Below are positions 25,038 to 34,687 of a DNA stretch of 64,000 bases, piece by piece; the stretch's first letter is position 1, and each line of letters begins with the position of its first letter. This DNA comes from Anaerolineae bacterium. Lineage in GTDB: Bacteria > Chloroflexota > Anaerolineae > Aggregatilineales > Phototrophicaceae. The position numbers and the translations under genes are program-made. A model generated the notes under the pieces. It did no database searches, was not told the origin of the DNA, and was given only the letters and a program-made list of their open reading frames with translations. Location: NCBI GenBank assembly GCA_022826865.1, contig JAJDUC010000079.1, forward strand, positions 45,704 through 109,703. The letters run 5' to 3'.

Positions 25038-25329
25038 ATGTATCCATTTCAGTTGAAATAGTCTGGTAGGGGCGATCCGGCGGATCGTCCGATGGGTAAA
25101 ACAGAATCGAAATCGGGCGACTCACCGGGGCGCGTGGACACAGCCCGTCAGTCGCCCCTGTTTACATTGCGAGCGGCAAACCCCATACTCGGTCCCTTCC
25201 CCAGCAAGCTAGAGAAGGGGGAGCTACGACACAGCAGGACGCAAAGTATTTTGCGTGAGCCGCTGCCGTGCAGCGCGGGTGTCTACCATATCGTCGGTAT
25301 TTTGAGAGATTCAACCGACAATGATGCAC
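25038..25329 (+). repeat. Family A repeat, copy 3, with internal insertion
   Basis: Same order as copy 2: atgtatccatttcagttgaa, gatccggcggatc hairpin, gggcgact...cgcgtggacac...agtcgcccc, then the family's right end (tcgtcggtat, gattcaaccgac, gatgcac). About 120 nt of unrelated sequence (near 25161-25287) splits the right end from the core. It begins directly after the target duplication of family B copy 2. Confidence 0.65.
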
Positions 25330-25351
25330 TAACCGTATTGGCTAGAAGCGC

Positions 25352-26155
25352 CTACCAGCGGGCGACGACAGCGCGAAAGATCATGGTTCGCTCCACCATT
25401 TCATCGGGCGCGTCGCATTCGCGCTCCAACCAGTCGTATAGAGCGCGCGCCGCTTCTCGATGGACCGCTTCGGGCAAGGCCCAGTCGCTGCTGAACATAC
25501 GCTTGGCCCGGCGCTCCACCATCATCCGCGGGGAAATCGGTTTCTCCCGGTATTCCAGCAAATGGATGATCGCAGCGTCCGCGCCGCTCGCCCGCATGTA
25601 CTCAAGCATGATTTCGTCGGCCATAGGCAAGGCCCGGCGCGGGCCGGCAGCGCCAAGTCCCATGCGCCGCAGGATCTCGTCCCAGCGCTTCTGGACCAGC
25701 GTCCAAGGCGGCGGGATCGCGCCGTCGGGCGGGACATTCTCTGCGATGAGCAAAGCGCCGCCCGCCGCCAGCAAGCGCCGCGCCTCGTCGATGCCGGCGC
25801 GCCAATCCTCCACATGATGGAAGACGCGCGCCGCCTGGATGATGTCAAAGCTGGCCGGGGCGAAGGGCAGCCGCAAGATATCGGCCTGCGCCAAGCGCGG
25901 ACGGTGGGCGCCATGCAATTTGCCCGCCAGCTCGCGCATCATTGCGCGTGACATGTCGACGCCGATGTAGCGGTGCCCGGCGGCGATGAAGGGCTCTGCA
26001 ATCAGCCCGGTGCCGATGCCCAACTCAAGGATACGCGGCCGGGGCGCCGCGCCGATGACTTTCAGGCAGGCATCGCGGTAGCGTTCGGCAACGCCAGCGC
26101 GATAGCCGCGCGTGGCATCGTAGTAGGGAACCGCCTCGTCATAACAAATCGGCAT
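25352..26155 (-). CDS. Class I SAM-dependent methyltransferase
   Basis: About 267 aa from the ATG at 26155 (MPICYDEAVPYYD); a longer upstream extension is open but reads as low-complexity arginine-rich sequence. Motif I is ILELGIGTGLIAEP, motif II is YIGVDMS, motif post-II/III is FDIIQAARVFHHVEDW, then LAAGGALLIAENVP. This is the UbiE/MenG-like small-molecule methyltransferase type; substrate unknown. It is divergent from the DinB gene at 26247 with a 91-nt gap. Confidence 0.82.
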   Translation of the reverse strand: MPICYDEAVPYYDATRGYRAGVAERYRDACLKVIGAAPRPRILELGIGTGLIAEPFIAAGHRYIGVDMSRAMMRELAGKLHGAHRPRLAQADILRLPFAPASFDIIQAARVFHHVEDWRAGIDEARRLLAAGGALLIAENVPPDGAIPPPWTLVQKRWDEILRRMGLGAAGPRRALPMADEIMLEYMRASGADAAIIHLLEYREKPISPRMMVERRAKRMFSSDWALPEAVHREAARALYDWLERECDAPDEMVERTMIFRAVVARW

Positions 26156-26246
26156 CAACAGTAGCCAAATCCAGGATCGCCTGCCACTATTACGCGAACG
26201 GCGGCGACAAGTTGCCGCAAGACGCCGCGGTAGCGCGGGAGGACGC

Positions 26247-27245
26247 ATGAAAGTCGAAGACATCAAGCTCTATTACGCATACAACGAATGGGCGAATAAT
26301 CGCATCCTCAAGGCAGCCGAGAATGTTACGGCCGAGCAATTGACAGCCGTCAATGATCTGGGTTGGGGCAGTTTGCTTGGCGCGCTCGTCCACACCCTCG
26401 ATGCCCAGTTCGGCTGGTTTAACTTCTTATTCGAGCTTGGACCGGACGAAATTCTCAAGGCGGAGTCCTTTGCCAATATCGACGCCTTAAGCCGCCGCTG
26501 GGCGCAGCAGAACGCGGTCACGCGCCAATGCCTGGATTCATTGGAGGACGAAGATCTGGCCCGCGTCCACAGCAGAGAACGCAATGGCAAGACCTACAAC
26601 TGGGTCCTGTGGCAGGCGCTGGTTCACGTAGTCAACCACGGCACGCAGCACCGCGCCGAATGCGCCGCGCTGCTCACCGGTTTCGGCCATTCGCCCGGCG
26701 ACATGGATTTCACTTTGTTTCTGAACAGCCAAGGTATTGCTTCCAGCGCAAGCGACAAAATGAATCAACAAGACATAGAACTGCTCTTTCGCTACAACGA
26801 CTGGGCCAACGAGCGGATCCTTGCCACTGCCGAGCAGGTAACCGACGAGCAGCTGAGCGCGGCGCATGACTTCGGCTGGGGCAGCCTGCGCGGCGCGCTT
26901 GTGCACCTGATGGACGCCGAATACGTCTGGCGAAATCTGCTCAAATCGGGCGATCATGTCAAATGGCTGCAGCCGGAGGACTTCCCCGATATCGCCGCCA
27001 TACGCGCGCGCTGGACAAAAGAGCGCGCGACATTTTGGCGCTATTTTGAAAGCCTGAGCGATGAAGACTTGAGCGGCATCATCAGCTATCAAGGCGACGA
27101 AACGCGCCATCGAGTCTTGTGGCATTGCCTGGCTCATGTCGTGAACCACGGCACCCAGCATCGCGCCGAATGCGCCGCCCTGCTGACCGGATTCGGTCAT
27201 TCGCCGGGGAATCTCGACTTCACCGAGTTCTTGCTAGCTGACTGA
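26247..27245 (+). CDS. Double DinB-like metalloprotein
   Basis: 332 aa made of two complete DinB domains, residues 1-165 and 172-332; the second starts with its own Met (MNQQDIELLFRYNDWANERIL versus the first domain's LYYAYNEWANNRIL). Each has the three His of the DinB/YfiT metal site (LVHTLDA or LVHLMDA, then VVNHGTQHR). DinB proteins are thiol-dependent transferases or damage-related metalloproteins; function here unknown. A shared VNHGTQHRAECAALLTGFGH block is identical in protein, but its codons differ at about eight synonymous positions. Confidence 0.85.
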   Translation: MKVEDIKLYYAYNEWANNRILKAAENVTAEQLTAVNDLGWGSLLGALVHTLDAQFGWFNFLFELGPDEILKAESFANIDALSRRWAQQNAVTRQCLDSLEDEDLARVHSRERNGKTYNWVLWQALVHVVNHGTQHRAECAALLTGFGHSPGDMDFTLFLNSQGIASSASDKMNQQDIELLFRYNDWANERILATAEQVTDEQLSAAHDFGWGSLRGALVHLMDAEYVWRNLLKSGDHVKWLQPEDFPDIAAIRARWTKERATFWRYFESLSDEDLSGIISYQGDETRHRVLWHCLAHVVNHGTQHRAECAALLTGFGHSPGNLDFTEFLLAD

Positions 27246-27269
27246 TGAAGAACATACCGGCTGACCAAC

Positions 27270-27452
27270 CAGGGCAGTCGCGTCAAAATCATAATGAGCC
27301 GTTCGCCACGAAAACTGTGAAATTGTAGGGGCGTCTCGTGAGACGCCCGTTGTAAATGGCCAGCAAATTTCGGGCGTTTCAGCGAAACGCCCCTACAGAT
27401 CACGAATTGTGAGGTGAAGTTGTCTTTTATCAGCGCGATTTCAATTTGATGC
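27270..27452 (+). mobile_element. Family B element, copy 3 (right end degraded)
   Basis: Left end cagggcagtcgcgtcaaaat followed by cataatgagccg and both diagnostic hairpins, in the orientation opposite to copies 2, 4 and 5. The right end (caatttgatgccatag) has lost the terminal repeat. No target duplication. Confidence 0.7.
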
Positions 27453-27584
27453 CATAGCGTTAGGCCAGCTTCCTTATGCTCTCTTCACTATTCTGTATTG
27501 CTCGACGGGTTGCCTCTGTCGTTGTGGCGCGAGGGTGTAGAATTTGACCCATAATTCGTCCTTTTGCTCATTGGGACAGTACTA

Positions 27585-27839
27585 TTATAATCCAGGATGA
27601 TACAGGTAGCTCACAAGCCGACGATTAAAGCTCTGTGTTGGCTGCAATATAGCATTGTACTTGAGTTCCAGTTCAACTCGCGCCTTAGAGAACGTTGCGC
27701 GATCCGCCTCGTAAACTTTCCTCAGTTCATCTTCTGCAGGAGTGGTCGGGAATAGCTGTGAAATGGCTAAAAGTCCTTTAGCTAGAATGAGAACATATGA
27801 TTCATTATAGCTGATTTGGAAGAGTCGCTCAAACCAATA
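27585..27839 (-). pseudogene. Possible 5'-truncated gene remnant
   Basis: 84 open codons on the minus strand (stop at 27585) without any ATG, GTG or TTG at the beginning; the frame is closed upstream by TAG at 27840-27842. The translation has a protein-like composition (SYVLILAKGLLAISQLFP, then a charged helix DELRKVYEADRATFSKARVE), and the region is richer in A/T than its neighbours. It does not resemble any family I know. It lies in the 613-nt gap between the DinB gene and the vWA gene, beyond family B copy 3. Confidence 0.35.
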
Positions 27840-27858
27840 CTATCAAAATCAAGCGCGC

Positions 27859-30732
27859 CTATTTGTCGCCGCTTCGCCGCCGCCGACTGCGGCTGCGCAG
27901 AAGGTCGCCGCCCAGGTTGCGCACTTCTTCCGGCGGCGGGATGAACTCGGGCTCGCGCGTTGAAGACGGCCGGCTGACCGGGGCCGGCGGCGGCGTCGGC
28001 CGAAGCGCCGGGCGAGGCCGAGGGCGCGGGCGGAAGCGAATCCCCTCGCCATATCCGGTTGCGGCGCGACCGCGACCGCGCGCGCTGAACAGCGCCTCCA
28101 TTTGCTGGGAGCGGGCGCGGTCGCGGCCCCGTCCCCAGAGATAAGCGCGCAATCGCATCAGGTCGCTGCGCGAGATGATTAGACGCCGCACGGCAATATC
28201 AATCGGAAGCAGGATCAACGCCAGCAGGACCAGACGCTCCCAGATATCGCTCGCCGCCTGCTGCTCGCCCAAATCATGCGCGAACACATCCGCCGGTCGG
28301 TCAGCCAGGTTGCTGCCGCCGGTTATGGCCGCAATCTCCGCCAGCGTCCGCTCGTCCCGAGGCCGCGGGATGTACTCCGGCGAATAAGACATCACCCAGC
28401 CATTCAGGTCGATAAGAGGCGCGGCGGCGCCGGATTGCGCCTCCCCGCTAATCGTCAGAAAGTATGCGCCTTCGTTTTCCGGTGTGAAACTTGTTTCGTA
28501 ACGGCCGGGCGCTGTCTGCTGCAGGGGGATGCGCCGGCTACCGCCCGCCGGATTCAGCACGGCGCTGCTTAATGAAAGACCATCGAGGAACATACCCTCG
28601 TCATCACGCGCGTCGACCACAATCTGCGCCCGCGCGTTTTCCAGTGTCACCCGCGTCTCCAGGTTGTTGCCGGCGCCGGCGTTGATGCTCCAGTTGACCG
28701 CCTGTCCCCAGAACCGGGAAAAGTCCTGCCATTGCACCCATTCCTTGGCCCAGCGCGCGCTGGCGTCGGAAGTCCAGGCTACGACGCGGCCCAGGCCATA
28801 CTGCCACGCCGCAAGAATCGGATCGGAATATGGCTCCGGGCCGCTGAGGATGCGCTGCGCGGCGACCTTCGGCGTCGTCGCCACGTAGCCGCGTAAAGGC
28901 GGCGTGCTGGCGATGCCATCCAGAATCGCGCTGCTGGCGCTGATGCGTGGCGCAAAGTTTTCTTCTACGATGTAGGAGCGCGAGGCGAGAACCGTTTCTT
29001 GCGCGAAAATCAGCGGAATCTGCTCGACATCTTGCACCGCATAATAGTTGCCTCCGCCGGCCTCGGCCATCGTCTCCAGAATGGCCGCAGGGCTGCGCCC
29101 GATGGCGATGGCCGACAGCGTCACATCGAAATACGCATATAGAAACTCGGTCAACTCAACCAGCCCGGTTGGGCTCGCCCCGCCATCTGTGAGCAAAATG
29201 AGGTGCTTGACCTGCGATGGCTCCTCAATGATGTCGCGTTCCACCAGGCGCAGGCCGGCCAGGATATCGGTCCCGCCTCCCGATCGAATGGTGTTGGTCA
29301 TGGCGATGAGCGCCTGAGCGTCATTGACATGCTGAAAGGGCACGACCCAGGCGCCCCCGGTGTCAAATGTGCCGATGGCGACGCGGTCTGAAGGCTGGAG
29401 CAACTCCAGGGAAAGCACGATCGCCCGTTTCGCCAATTCCAGATTCGGCACGCCGCCGCGCCCGACCTGCCCCATGCTGCCGGAACGGTCTATCAAATAT
29501 GCAATCGTCAGTTGTGGCAGGCGCTTCTGATCTTTGATCTGCATGTCGACGGGCAGGGTGCGTTCCAAAGGCGTCTGATAATAGCCGCCCGGCGCATAAC
29601 TCTCCGGGCCGCCGATCATGACCAGGCCGCCGCCGACTTCGCTGACGAATTGATCAAGCAGCGTCATCTGCGCCCGGCTCAGATCGGTCGCTGGCACATT
29701 CGCCAGGATCACGCTTTTGTAATTCGCCAAGCCCGCCATGTTAATCGGAAGGGATGCCGGCGTCGCCAGCTCGACCTGCACACCAGCGTTTTCCAAGGCG
29801 GGCAAGAGGAATTCTGTTTCGGACGGATCCACGCTGACGAGCAGCACGCGCGACGGGCCCACCACCTGGCTGAAAGCGCCTAGCTGATTATTTTGAATGA
29901 AACCGTCATGCTCGGCCGGCACAACAATCTGCGCCGTGAAGTCCAGGAAGCCGCTGCGGTCACTCGTCTGGGTCAAATGAAAGCGCGTATCCCCAGCTTG
30001 CAGGTCCAGCGACTCCTCGTGAATCAGCCGGCCGCCAGAAAAGATCAACAGCGTCGCTGGCGTGGCGCTCTCCGCGTGCATGCTCACGGCAATATCGAAG
30101 CTCTGGTTTTCCGCCACCCGCCCGGGCGCATCCATCGCGCTGATCCGCACATCCGGCGTCGGCCTTCGAAAAAACGGCACATAGCTAATTTCCACGCCCG
30201 AGACTGCCGCCCGCTGCGCGCGCGCGATGGCATCGCCAGCCGTGTCTTGGCCATCGCTTAAGACGACAATGCGGCGGGCGACATCCGGCGGGAACATCGA
30301 TAATGCCGTTTGGATCGCGTTGGCGATATCGGTACCGGTCGTCAGTGGCGTGGCGCGGAAACCCTCCAGCTCAGTCACAAGGCTGAAGTCCGTTTCCGCT
30401 ACGGCATTGTCGCCGAATAAAACGGCCGCCCAGGCATCGTCCGGCTGTTTCGCTTCAATCGCCTCGCGCAGATATGCCAGTTGACCGTCTTCCGTGCCCT
30501 GGCCCATGCTGTCGGAAACATCAACGAGAAAAACAACCGCCAGGCGATCGACCGCTTGTACGCTCTGCAAGCCGGCCAGGGCCAGCACAAGCAATACAAC
30601 GATAACCGTGCGCAGGATGATGCTGCTGATATCGCGCCTTCTCCGAAACGCGTAGCGCGGGAAACCAATGATCCAAAAGAGGGGCAAGACAACGAGCAGA
30701 AGCAGGGCAATCTGGGGCGCGGTGAATTGCAT
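27859..30732 (-). CDS. Large membrane protein with two vWA domains and a glutamine-amidotransferase-like domain
   Basis: 957 aa. Two N-terminal membrane helices (about 5-25 and 38-58), then vWA domain 1 with MIDAS VDVSDSMG (about 64-200), a beta-rich stretch, a class I amidotransferase-like fold (RVLLVSVDPSE...GGGLVMIGGPESY, about 315-400), and vWA domain 2 with IDRSGSMG (about 420-590). A C-terminal membrane helix (LVLLALILLPIDIAV) precedes a cytoplasmic Pro/Arg-rich tail (RPRPRPRPALRPTPPP). This is the BatA/BatB-related architecture found in many phyla. Probably assembles or senses protein complexes outside the membrane (inference). Substrate unknown. Confidence 0.8.
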   Translation of the reverse strand: MQFTAPQIALLLLVVLPLFWIIGFPRYAFRRRRDISSIILRTVIVVLLVLALAGLQSVQAVDRLAVVFLVDVSDSMGQGTEDGQLAYLREAIEAKQPDDAWAAVLFGDNAVAETDFSLVTELEGFRATPLTTGTDIANAIQTALSMFPPDVARRIVVLSDGQDTAGDAIARAQRAAVSGVEISYVPFFRRPTPDVRISAMDAPGRVAENQSFDIAVSMHAESATPATLLIFSGGRLIHEESLDLQAGDTRFHLTQTSDRSGFLDFTAQIVVPAEHDGFIQNNQLGAFSQVVGPSRVLLVSVDPSETEFLLPALENAGVQVELATPASLPINMAGLANYKSVILANVPATDLSRAQMTLLDQFVSEVGGGLVMIGGPESYAPGGYYQTPLERTLPVDMQIKDQKRLPQLTIAYLIDRSGSMGQVGRGGVPNLELAKRAIVLSLELLQPSDRVAIGTFDTGGAWVVPFQHVNDAQALIAMTNTIRSGGGTDILAGLRLVERDIIEEPSQVKHLILLTDGGASPTGLVELTEFLYAYFDVTLSAIAIGRSPAAILETMAEAGGGNYYAVQDVEQIPLIFAQETVLASRSYIVEENFAPRISASSAILDGIASTPPLRGYVATTPKVAAQRILSGPEPYSDPILAAWQYGLGRVVAWTSDASARWAKEWVQWQDFSRFWGQAVNWSINAGAGNNLETRVTLENARAQIVVDARDDEGMFLDGLSLSSAVLNPAGGSRRIPLQQTAPGRYETSFTPENEGAYFLTISGEAQSGAAAPLIDLNGWVMSYSPEYIPRPRDERTLAEIAAITGGSNLADRPADVFAHDLGEQQAASDIWERLVLLALILLPIDIAVRRLIISRSDLMRLRAYLWGRGRDRARSQQMEALFSARGRGRAATGYGEGIRFRPRPRPRPALRPTPPPAPVSRPSSTREPEFIPPPEEVRNLGGDLLRSRSRRRRSGDK

Positions 30733-31235
30733 GCAATGTGCCTATCGGCTATCCCGTTCGCAATTCCGGCGGCTGACGCAATCGCGTCGAAGTCTGCCAT
30801 TCAACCATTCAACTACAGACGCGATTGTAGCGACAACGTAATCGGCTTCACAGGGTCAGCGTCTCTGCCGGCGCCCGCTGCCGCAGGCATGTCTTTGTTA
30901 TGTCGGCTGCGCACAGCCAACCCAAGCGCTGGCCCTCCAATATGCATACCGCCGGCTGGCGAAGGCGGTGAGATTACCTGCTATTACGCTAGTCGGCTCG
31001 GCGGCGGACACTGCCCCGGGGCATGCGCATGCGGCGGCGCGCTGCCGCATGCCCTACTGAAACCCCAAGCAAATCGGTTTGCATTGTTACATTCTTGACA
31101 GAAAATATAAGTTTCAGTTGGCATTTCTGTATATTTCTTGGCATTTTGTAGACTTATCGTCAAATAAGTTGTAAAATTCTGTTCAGTGGGATAACGTTGT
31201 AATAGGCTCGTCGTTCATTGAAAAAGGGGGGATGA
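30733..31235. other. 503-nt intergenic region, no gene recognised
   Basis: Lies between the divergent vWA gene and spoVS. The left two thirds are GC-rich with short inverted repeats; the last 150 nt before spoVS (31085-31235) are markedly AT-rich and should carry its promoter. A TTGACA occurs at 31095-31100 but no good -10 follows at 16-18 nt. I see no family A or B repeat here. Confidence 0.5.
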
Positions 31236-31577
31236 ATGTCCGAACACGAAAGCCGCATGCCCCTATCGGATCCATACATGGAAGACGCTGGTTCACACGC
31301 TGAAGACGGGCCAGATGTGATCAAGGTTTCGGCGCGCTCCCGTTCGACTGCGGTGGCGGGCGCTATCGCCGGCGTGATGCGGCAACACAATATCGCCGAA
31401 GTCCAGGCGATTGGCGCCGGCGCCGTCAACCAAGCCGTGAAAGCGCTGGCGATTGCGCGAGGATATCTCGAGCGCGATGAGATGGACATCGTGACGACGC
31501 CCTATTTCACGGAAGTGGACATTGATGGACAGGAAAGAACAGCCGTGCGCTTCCGCGTCGAGCCCCGGCCGGAGTAA
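31236..31577 (+). CDS. spoVS: SpoVS-family DNA/RNA-binding (Alba-like) protein
   Basis: 113 aa. Residues 27-110 match SpoVS throughout: VIKVSARSRSTAVAGAIAGV, VQAIGAGAVNQAVKALAIARGYL, and TPYFTEVDIDGQERTAVRFRVEP. SpoVS controls sporulation in Bacillus but also occurs in non-sporulating Thermus and Chloroflexota, where its role is unknown. Here a 25-residue acidic N-terminal extension is added. A strong ggggggatga ribosome-binding site precedes the start. No other sporulation gene is in the window. Confidence 0.9.
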   Translation: MSEHESRMPLSDPYMEDAGSHAEDGPDVIKVSARSRSTAVAGAIAGVMRQHNIAEVQAIGAGAVNQAVKALAIARGYLERDEMDIVTTPYFTEVDIDGQERTAVRFRVEPRPE

Positions 31578-31602
31578 GACAAACCAGGTTTCAAACGTTT
31601 GC

Positions 31603-31630
31603 GGCGCGCAAGACCTGAGATTTGCGCGCC
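31603..31630. terminator. Hairpin downstream of spoVS
   Basis: Nine-base perfect inverted repeat ggcgcgcaa / ttgcgcgcc with a 10-nt loop, 26 nt after the spoVS stop. No T-run follows, so it is a processing or Rho-dependent signal at best, not a canonical intrinsic terminator. Confidence 0.35.
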
Positions 31631-31875
31631 AGCTGAATCTTCAGTTTCCCTAGCATCCAGCTTGCATCAGACTCCAGAATACAGAAGCTCTCAACTCCAG
31701 ACGCTTGGCGCGCGGCAGCGCCGCAACCTTCCGAATTTAGCCATAAGCCAGACCGGCCCCGGTTGCTGAAACCAAGGCGGCGACCGCTTTCGCTGATGGC
31801 TGACCTTTTCGCGTCCGCCATGCCGCTGCTATAATTCACGCCGTCAAAGCCGAGGGAACAGTCAGGAGCGATGCG

Positions 31876-33876
31876 GTGTCCGAATTGACCGAGCTCGCGA
31901 TCAACACAATACGTACCTTGTCCATGGATGCGGTACAAAAGGCCAATAGCGGTCACCCGGGTCTGCCGATGGGCGCGGCGCCAATGGCGTATGCGCTCTG
32001 GATGAAGCACATGCGCTTCAATCCGCGCAACCCCGCCTGGCATAACCGCGACCGCTTTGTATTAAGCGCCGGGCATGGCTCCATGTTGCTCTACGCTCTG
32101 CTTTATCTCACCGGCTACGATGTCTCTCTTGACGATCTCAAGAGTTTTCGGCAATTGGGGAGCAACACGCCCGGCCATCCCGAACATGGCGATACGCCCG
32201 GCGTTGAAACGACCACCGGCCCGCTGGGACAAGGCGCAGCCACGGCCGTGGGCCTGGCCCTGGCGGAGGCTTACCTGGCGCAGTATTTCAACCGCGACGG
32301 CCATCAAATTGTCGATCATCATACTTACGTTTTGGTCAGCGATGGCGACTTGATGGAAGGCGTCTGCCTGGAAGCGGCCGCGCTCGCGGGTCATTGGGGC
32401 TTGGGCAAACTGATCTTCCTTTACGATGACAATCAAATCACGCTTGACGGCGCGGCCGACATGACATTTTCTGAAGATGTGGCGCTGCGCTTCGAGGCGA
32501 TTGGCTGGCACGTGAGCCGCATCGCCGACGGCAATGATGTCGCCGCGCTTGGCGAAGCGATCGCCGCGGCCAAAGCCGTAAGCGACCGGCCCAGCCTCAT
32601 TGCCGTGCGCACTGTCATCGGGTATGGCAGCCCGAACAAACAGGGCACAAGCGATGCGCATGGCAGCCCCTTGGGCGAAGATGAAGTCCTGCTCACGAAG
32701 CAGAATCTGGGTTGGAGCGCGAGCGACAGCTTCTTCGTCCCAGGCGACGCTTTGGAGCATTTCCGCAGCGCCATCCATAGCGGCGCCGGCGCGGAAGCCG
32801 AGTGGCAAATCAAGTTCCAGGCCTGGCGCGCCGCTTACCCCGAGTTGGCGGATGAATGGGACCGTGCCGCAGCGGGAGAATTCGCGGAAGGCTGGCGCGC
32901 CGAACTGCCAAGTTGGGAGGCGGGCGCGTCCGTCGCCACGCGCAATGCCGGCGGCGAAGCGCTCAACGCGCTGGCTCGATATGCCCCGACCATGATCGGC
33001 GGCGATGCCGACCTGGCCGGCAGCACAAAGACTTTGATCGCCGACGCCCTTCACACGGGAAAAGGGCAGCCGGCGGCGCGCAACCTGCGCTTCGGCGTCC
33101 GCGAGCATGGCATGGGCGCTATCGTCAACGGCCTGGCGCTGCACGGCGGCATCGTCAAACCATACAGCGCGACATTTTTCACCTTCAGCGATTATATGCG
33201 GCCCGCCATTCGCCTTGGCGCGCTGATGAGCTTGCCGGCCGTCTACGTCTTCACGCATGACAGCATCGGCCTCGGCGAGGACGGCCCGACCCACCAGCCG
33301 ATCGAGCAGCTGATGTCATTGCGAGCAATGCCCAACCTGCATGTGTTCCGGCCGGCCGACGCCACGGAAACAGCTGGCGCCTGGGCTGCAATCGCCGAAC
33401 TTGAGGGCCCGGCCGCCATCGTGCTCAGCCGGCAAGACTTGCCGGTTCTAGCGGGCAATGACGCCGGCATCCACGAGGGCGTCTCCCGCGGGGCTTATGT
33501 GCTTTCCGAACATGAATCGGGCGATATTGACGCTATCATTCTGGCTAGCGGCAGCGAGGTTGCGATCGCGCTGGATGCCGCCGGTTTGCTGGAAGAAGCC
33601 GATATCCGGGTCCGTGTGGTCTCAATGCCCTGCTGGGAATTGTTCGAACGGCAGTCCGAAAGCTACAAGTCTAGCGTCCTGCCGGCGGAAGTGACTCGTC
33701 GTGTCAGTATAGAGGCTGGCGCAACCCTCGGTTGGAGCAAGTACACAGGTCCTTCCGGCATCGCGATTGGCGTCGACCGCTTCGGCGCAAGCGCGCCTTA
33801 CACCAAGATCTACGAAGCCTTCGGTCTGACGCCCGGCCACGCCGCCGATGCGGTCAATTCCTTGTTCGGCGAGTGA
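31876..33876 (+). CDS. tkt: Transketolase
   Basis: 666 aa starting at GTG 31876 with aggag 7 nt upstream; an ATG at 31871 is out of frame. Hallmarks: [37 protein letters not shown], the thiamine-diphosphate motif [20 protein letters not shown]...[20 protein letters not shown], and in the pyrimidine domain [18 protein letters not shown] and [17 protein letters not shown]. It transfers two-carbon ketol units in the pentose-phosphate pathway. A TATAAT at 31830-31835 may be its -10. The following transferase gene starts 17 nt after its stop. Confidence 0.95.
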   Translation: MSELTELAINTIRTLSMDAVQKANSGHPGLPMGAAPMAYALWMKHMRFNPRNPAWHNRDRFVLSAGHGSMLLYALLYLTGYDVSLDDLKSFRQLGSNTPGHPEHGDTPGVETTTGPLGQGAATAVGLALAEAYLAQYFNRDGHQIVDHHTYVLVSDGDLMEGVCLEAAALAGHWGLGKLIFLYDDNQITLDGAADMTFSEDVALRFEAIGWHVSRIADGNDVAALGEAIAAAKAVSDRPSLIAVRTVIGYGSPNKQGTSDAHGSPLGEDEVLLTKQNLGWSASDSFFVPGDALEHFRSAIHSGAGAEAEWQIKFQAWRAAYPELADEWDRAAAGEFAEGWRAELPSWEAGASVATRNAGGEALNALARYAPTMIGGDADLAGSTKTLIADALHTGKGQPAARNLRFGVREHGMGAIVNGLALHGGIVKPYSATFFTFSDYMRPAIRLGALMSLPAVYVFTHDSIGLGEDGPTHQPIEQLMSLRAMPNLHVFRPADATETAGAWAAIAELEGPAAIVLSRQDLPVLAGNDAGIHEGVSRGAYVLSEHESGDIDAIILASGSEVAIALDAAGLLEEADIRVRVVSMPCWELFERQSESYKSSVLPAEVTRRVSIEAGATLGWSKYTGPSGIAIGVDRFGASAPYTKIYEAFGLTPGHAADAVNSLFGE

Positions 33877-33893
33877 CGGTCTCCGAGTCAAAG

Positions 33894-34664
33894 ATGTCCG
33901 ATGCGCCGCCCAAGGTGATGGTTGTTCTGCCGACTTACAATGAAAGTGAAAACATCGGCCGGATTGTGCCAGCGCTCTTCGCCCTGGGCATACCGAATCT
34001 GCATCTGCTGGTGGTTGATGACAACTCGCCCGATGGAACCGGCGCCAAAGCAGAGGAGCTCGGCCGACAGGAAGGCAATGCCGGGCGGCTCGCCGTCCTG
34101 CATCGGAAGAAAAAGCAAGGGCTTGGACCGGCTTACATTGATGGTTTCAAACGCGCGCTATCCCTAGGCGCGGACATCATCATCCAGATGGATGCCGATT
34201 TCTCCCACCAGCCCAAATACATCCCCCATTTGCTGACGGCAATCCAAGAGCGGGACCTCATCATCGGATCGCGTTATATCGAGGGCGGCAGCGTCGACAA
34301 CAGTTGGGGTCTCATTCGCAAGCTGCTCAGCTGGTGGGCGAACCGAGTTTATACGCCCGGCATTCTGCGCGCGCCGGCGCGCGATGCCACGGCCGGTTTC
34401 CGCGCCTGGCGCCGTGACTGCCTGGTCGGCATGGATTTGGACCAAATCAAAGCCAATGGCTATGTTTTTCAAGTTGAAATGATGTATGTTGCCTACCGGT
34501 TGGGCTACCGGATCGGAGAGATACCGATTCACTTTCCCGATCGCCAATTTGGCAAATCCAAGATGTCGGGCGGGATCGCCCTGGAAGCGGCGCTGCGCGT
34601 CTTGCAGATCAAGCGCCGTCATCGGCGGCTGACGCCGGCGCAGCGCCGATTGGCACCTCCTTAG
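33894..34664 (+). CDS. Polyprenol-phosphate mannose synthase-like GT2 glycosyltransferase
   Basis: 256 aa from ATG 33894; an in-frame GTG at 33873 overlaps the transketolase stop as GTGA. GT-A fold motifs: VVLPTYNESENIGRIV, VVDDNSPDGTGAKAEEL, QMDADFSHQPKYIP (DAD metal motif), GSRYIEGGS, DATAGFRAWRR, and HFPDRQFGKSKMSGGIALEAA. These are the signatures of dolichol-phosphate-mannose synthase (DPM1/Ppm1). No C-terminal membrane helices, so the soluble type. It would make a lipid-linked sugar for the GT-C enzymes elsewhere in the window (2981-4336, 51323-52792, 40108-44223), which is inference. Confidence 0.88.
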   Translation: MSDAPPKVMVVLPTYNESENIGRIVPALFALGIPNLHLLVVDDNSPDGTGAKAEELGRQEGNAGRLAVLHRKKKQGLGPAYIDGFKRALSLGADIIIQMDADFSHQPKYIPHLLTAIQERDLIIGSRYIEGGSVDNSWGLIRKLLSWWANRVYTPGILRAPARDATAGFRAWRRDCLVGMDLDQIKANGYVFQVEMMYVAYRLGYRIGEIPIHFPDRQFGKSKMSGGIALEAALRVLQIKRRHRRLTPAQRRLAPP

Positions 34665-34687
34665 GATTTGGGCTGGACGATTTCCGA

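Noticed and set aside
26156..26266. Longer N-terminus of the methyltransferase
   Set aside because: The extension is arginine-rich low-complexity sequence and does not match the family, which starts near YDEAVPYYD.
30834..31060. GC-rich stretch considered as a gene or structured RNA
   Set aside because: No frame with a start and plausible protein, and no consistent stem-loop architecture by eye.
32062..33294. 410-codon open frame antisense to transketolase
   Set aside because: Entirely opposite a confident tkt gene; composition is that of a GC-rich shadow frame, with no motif.
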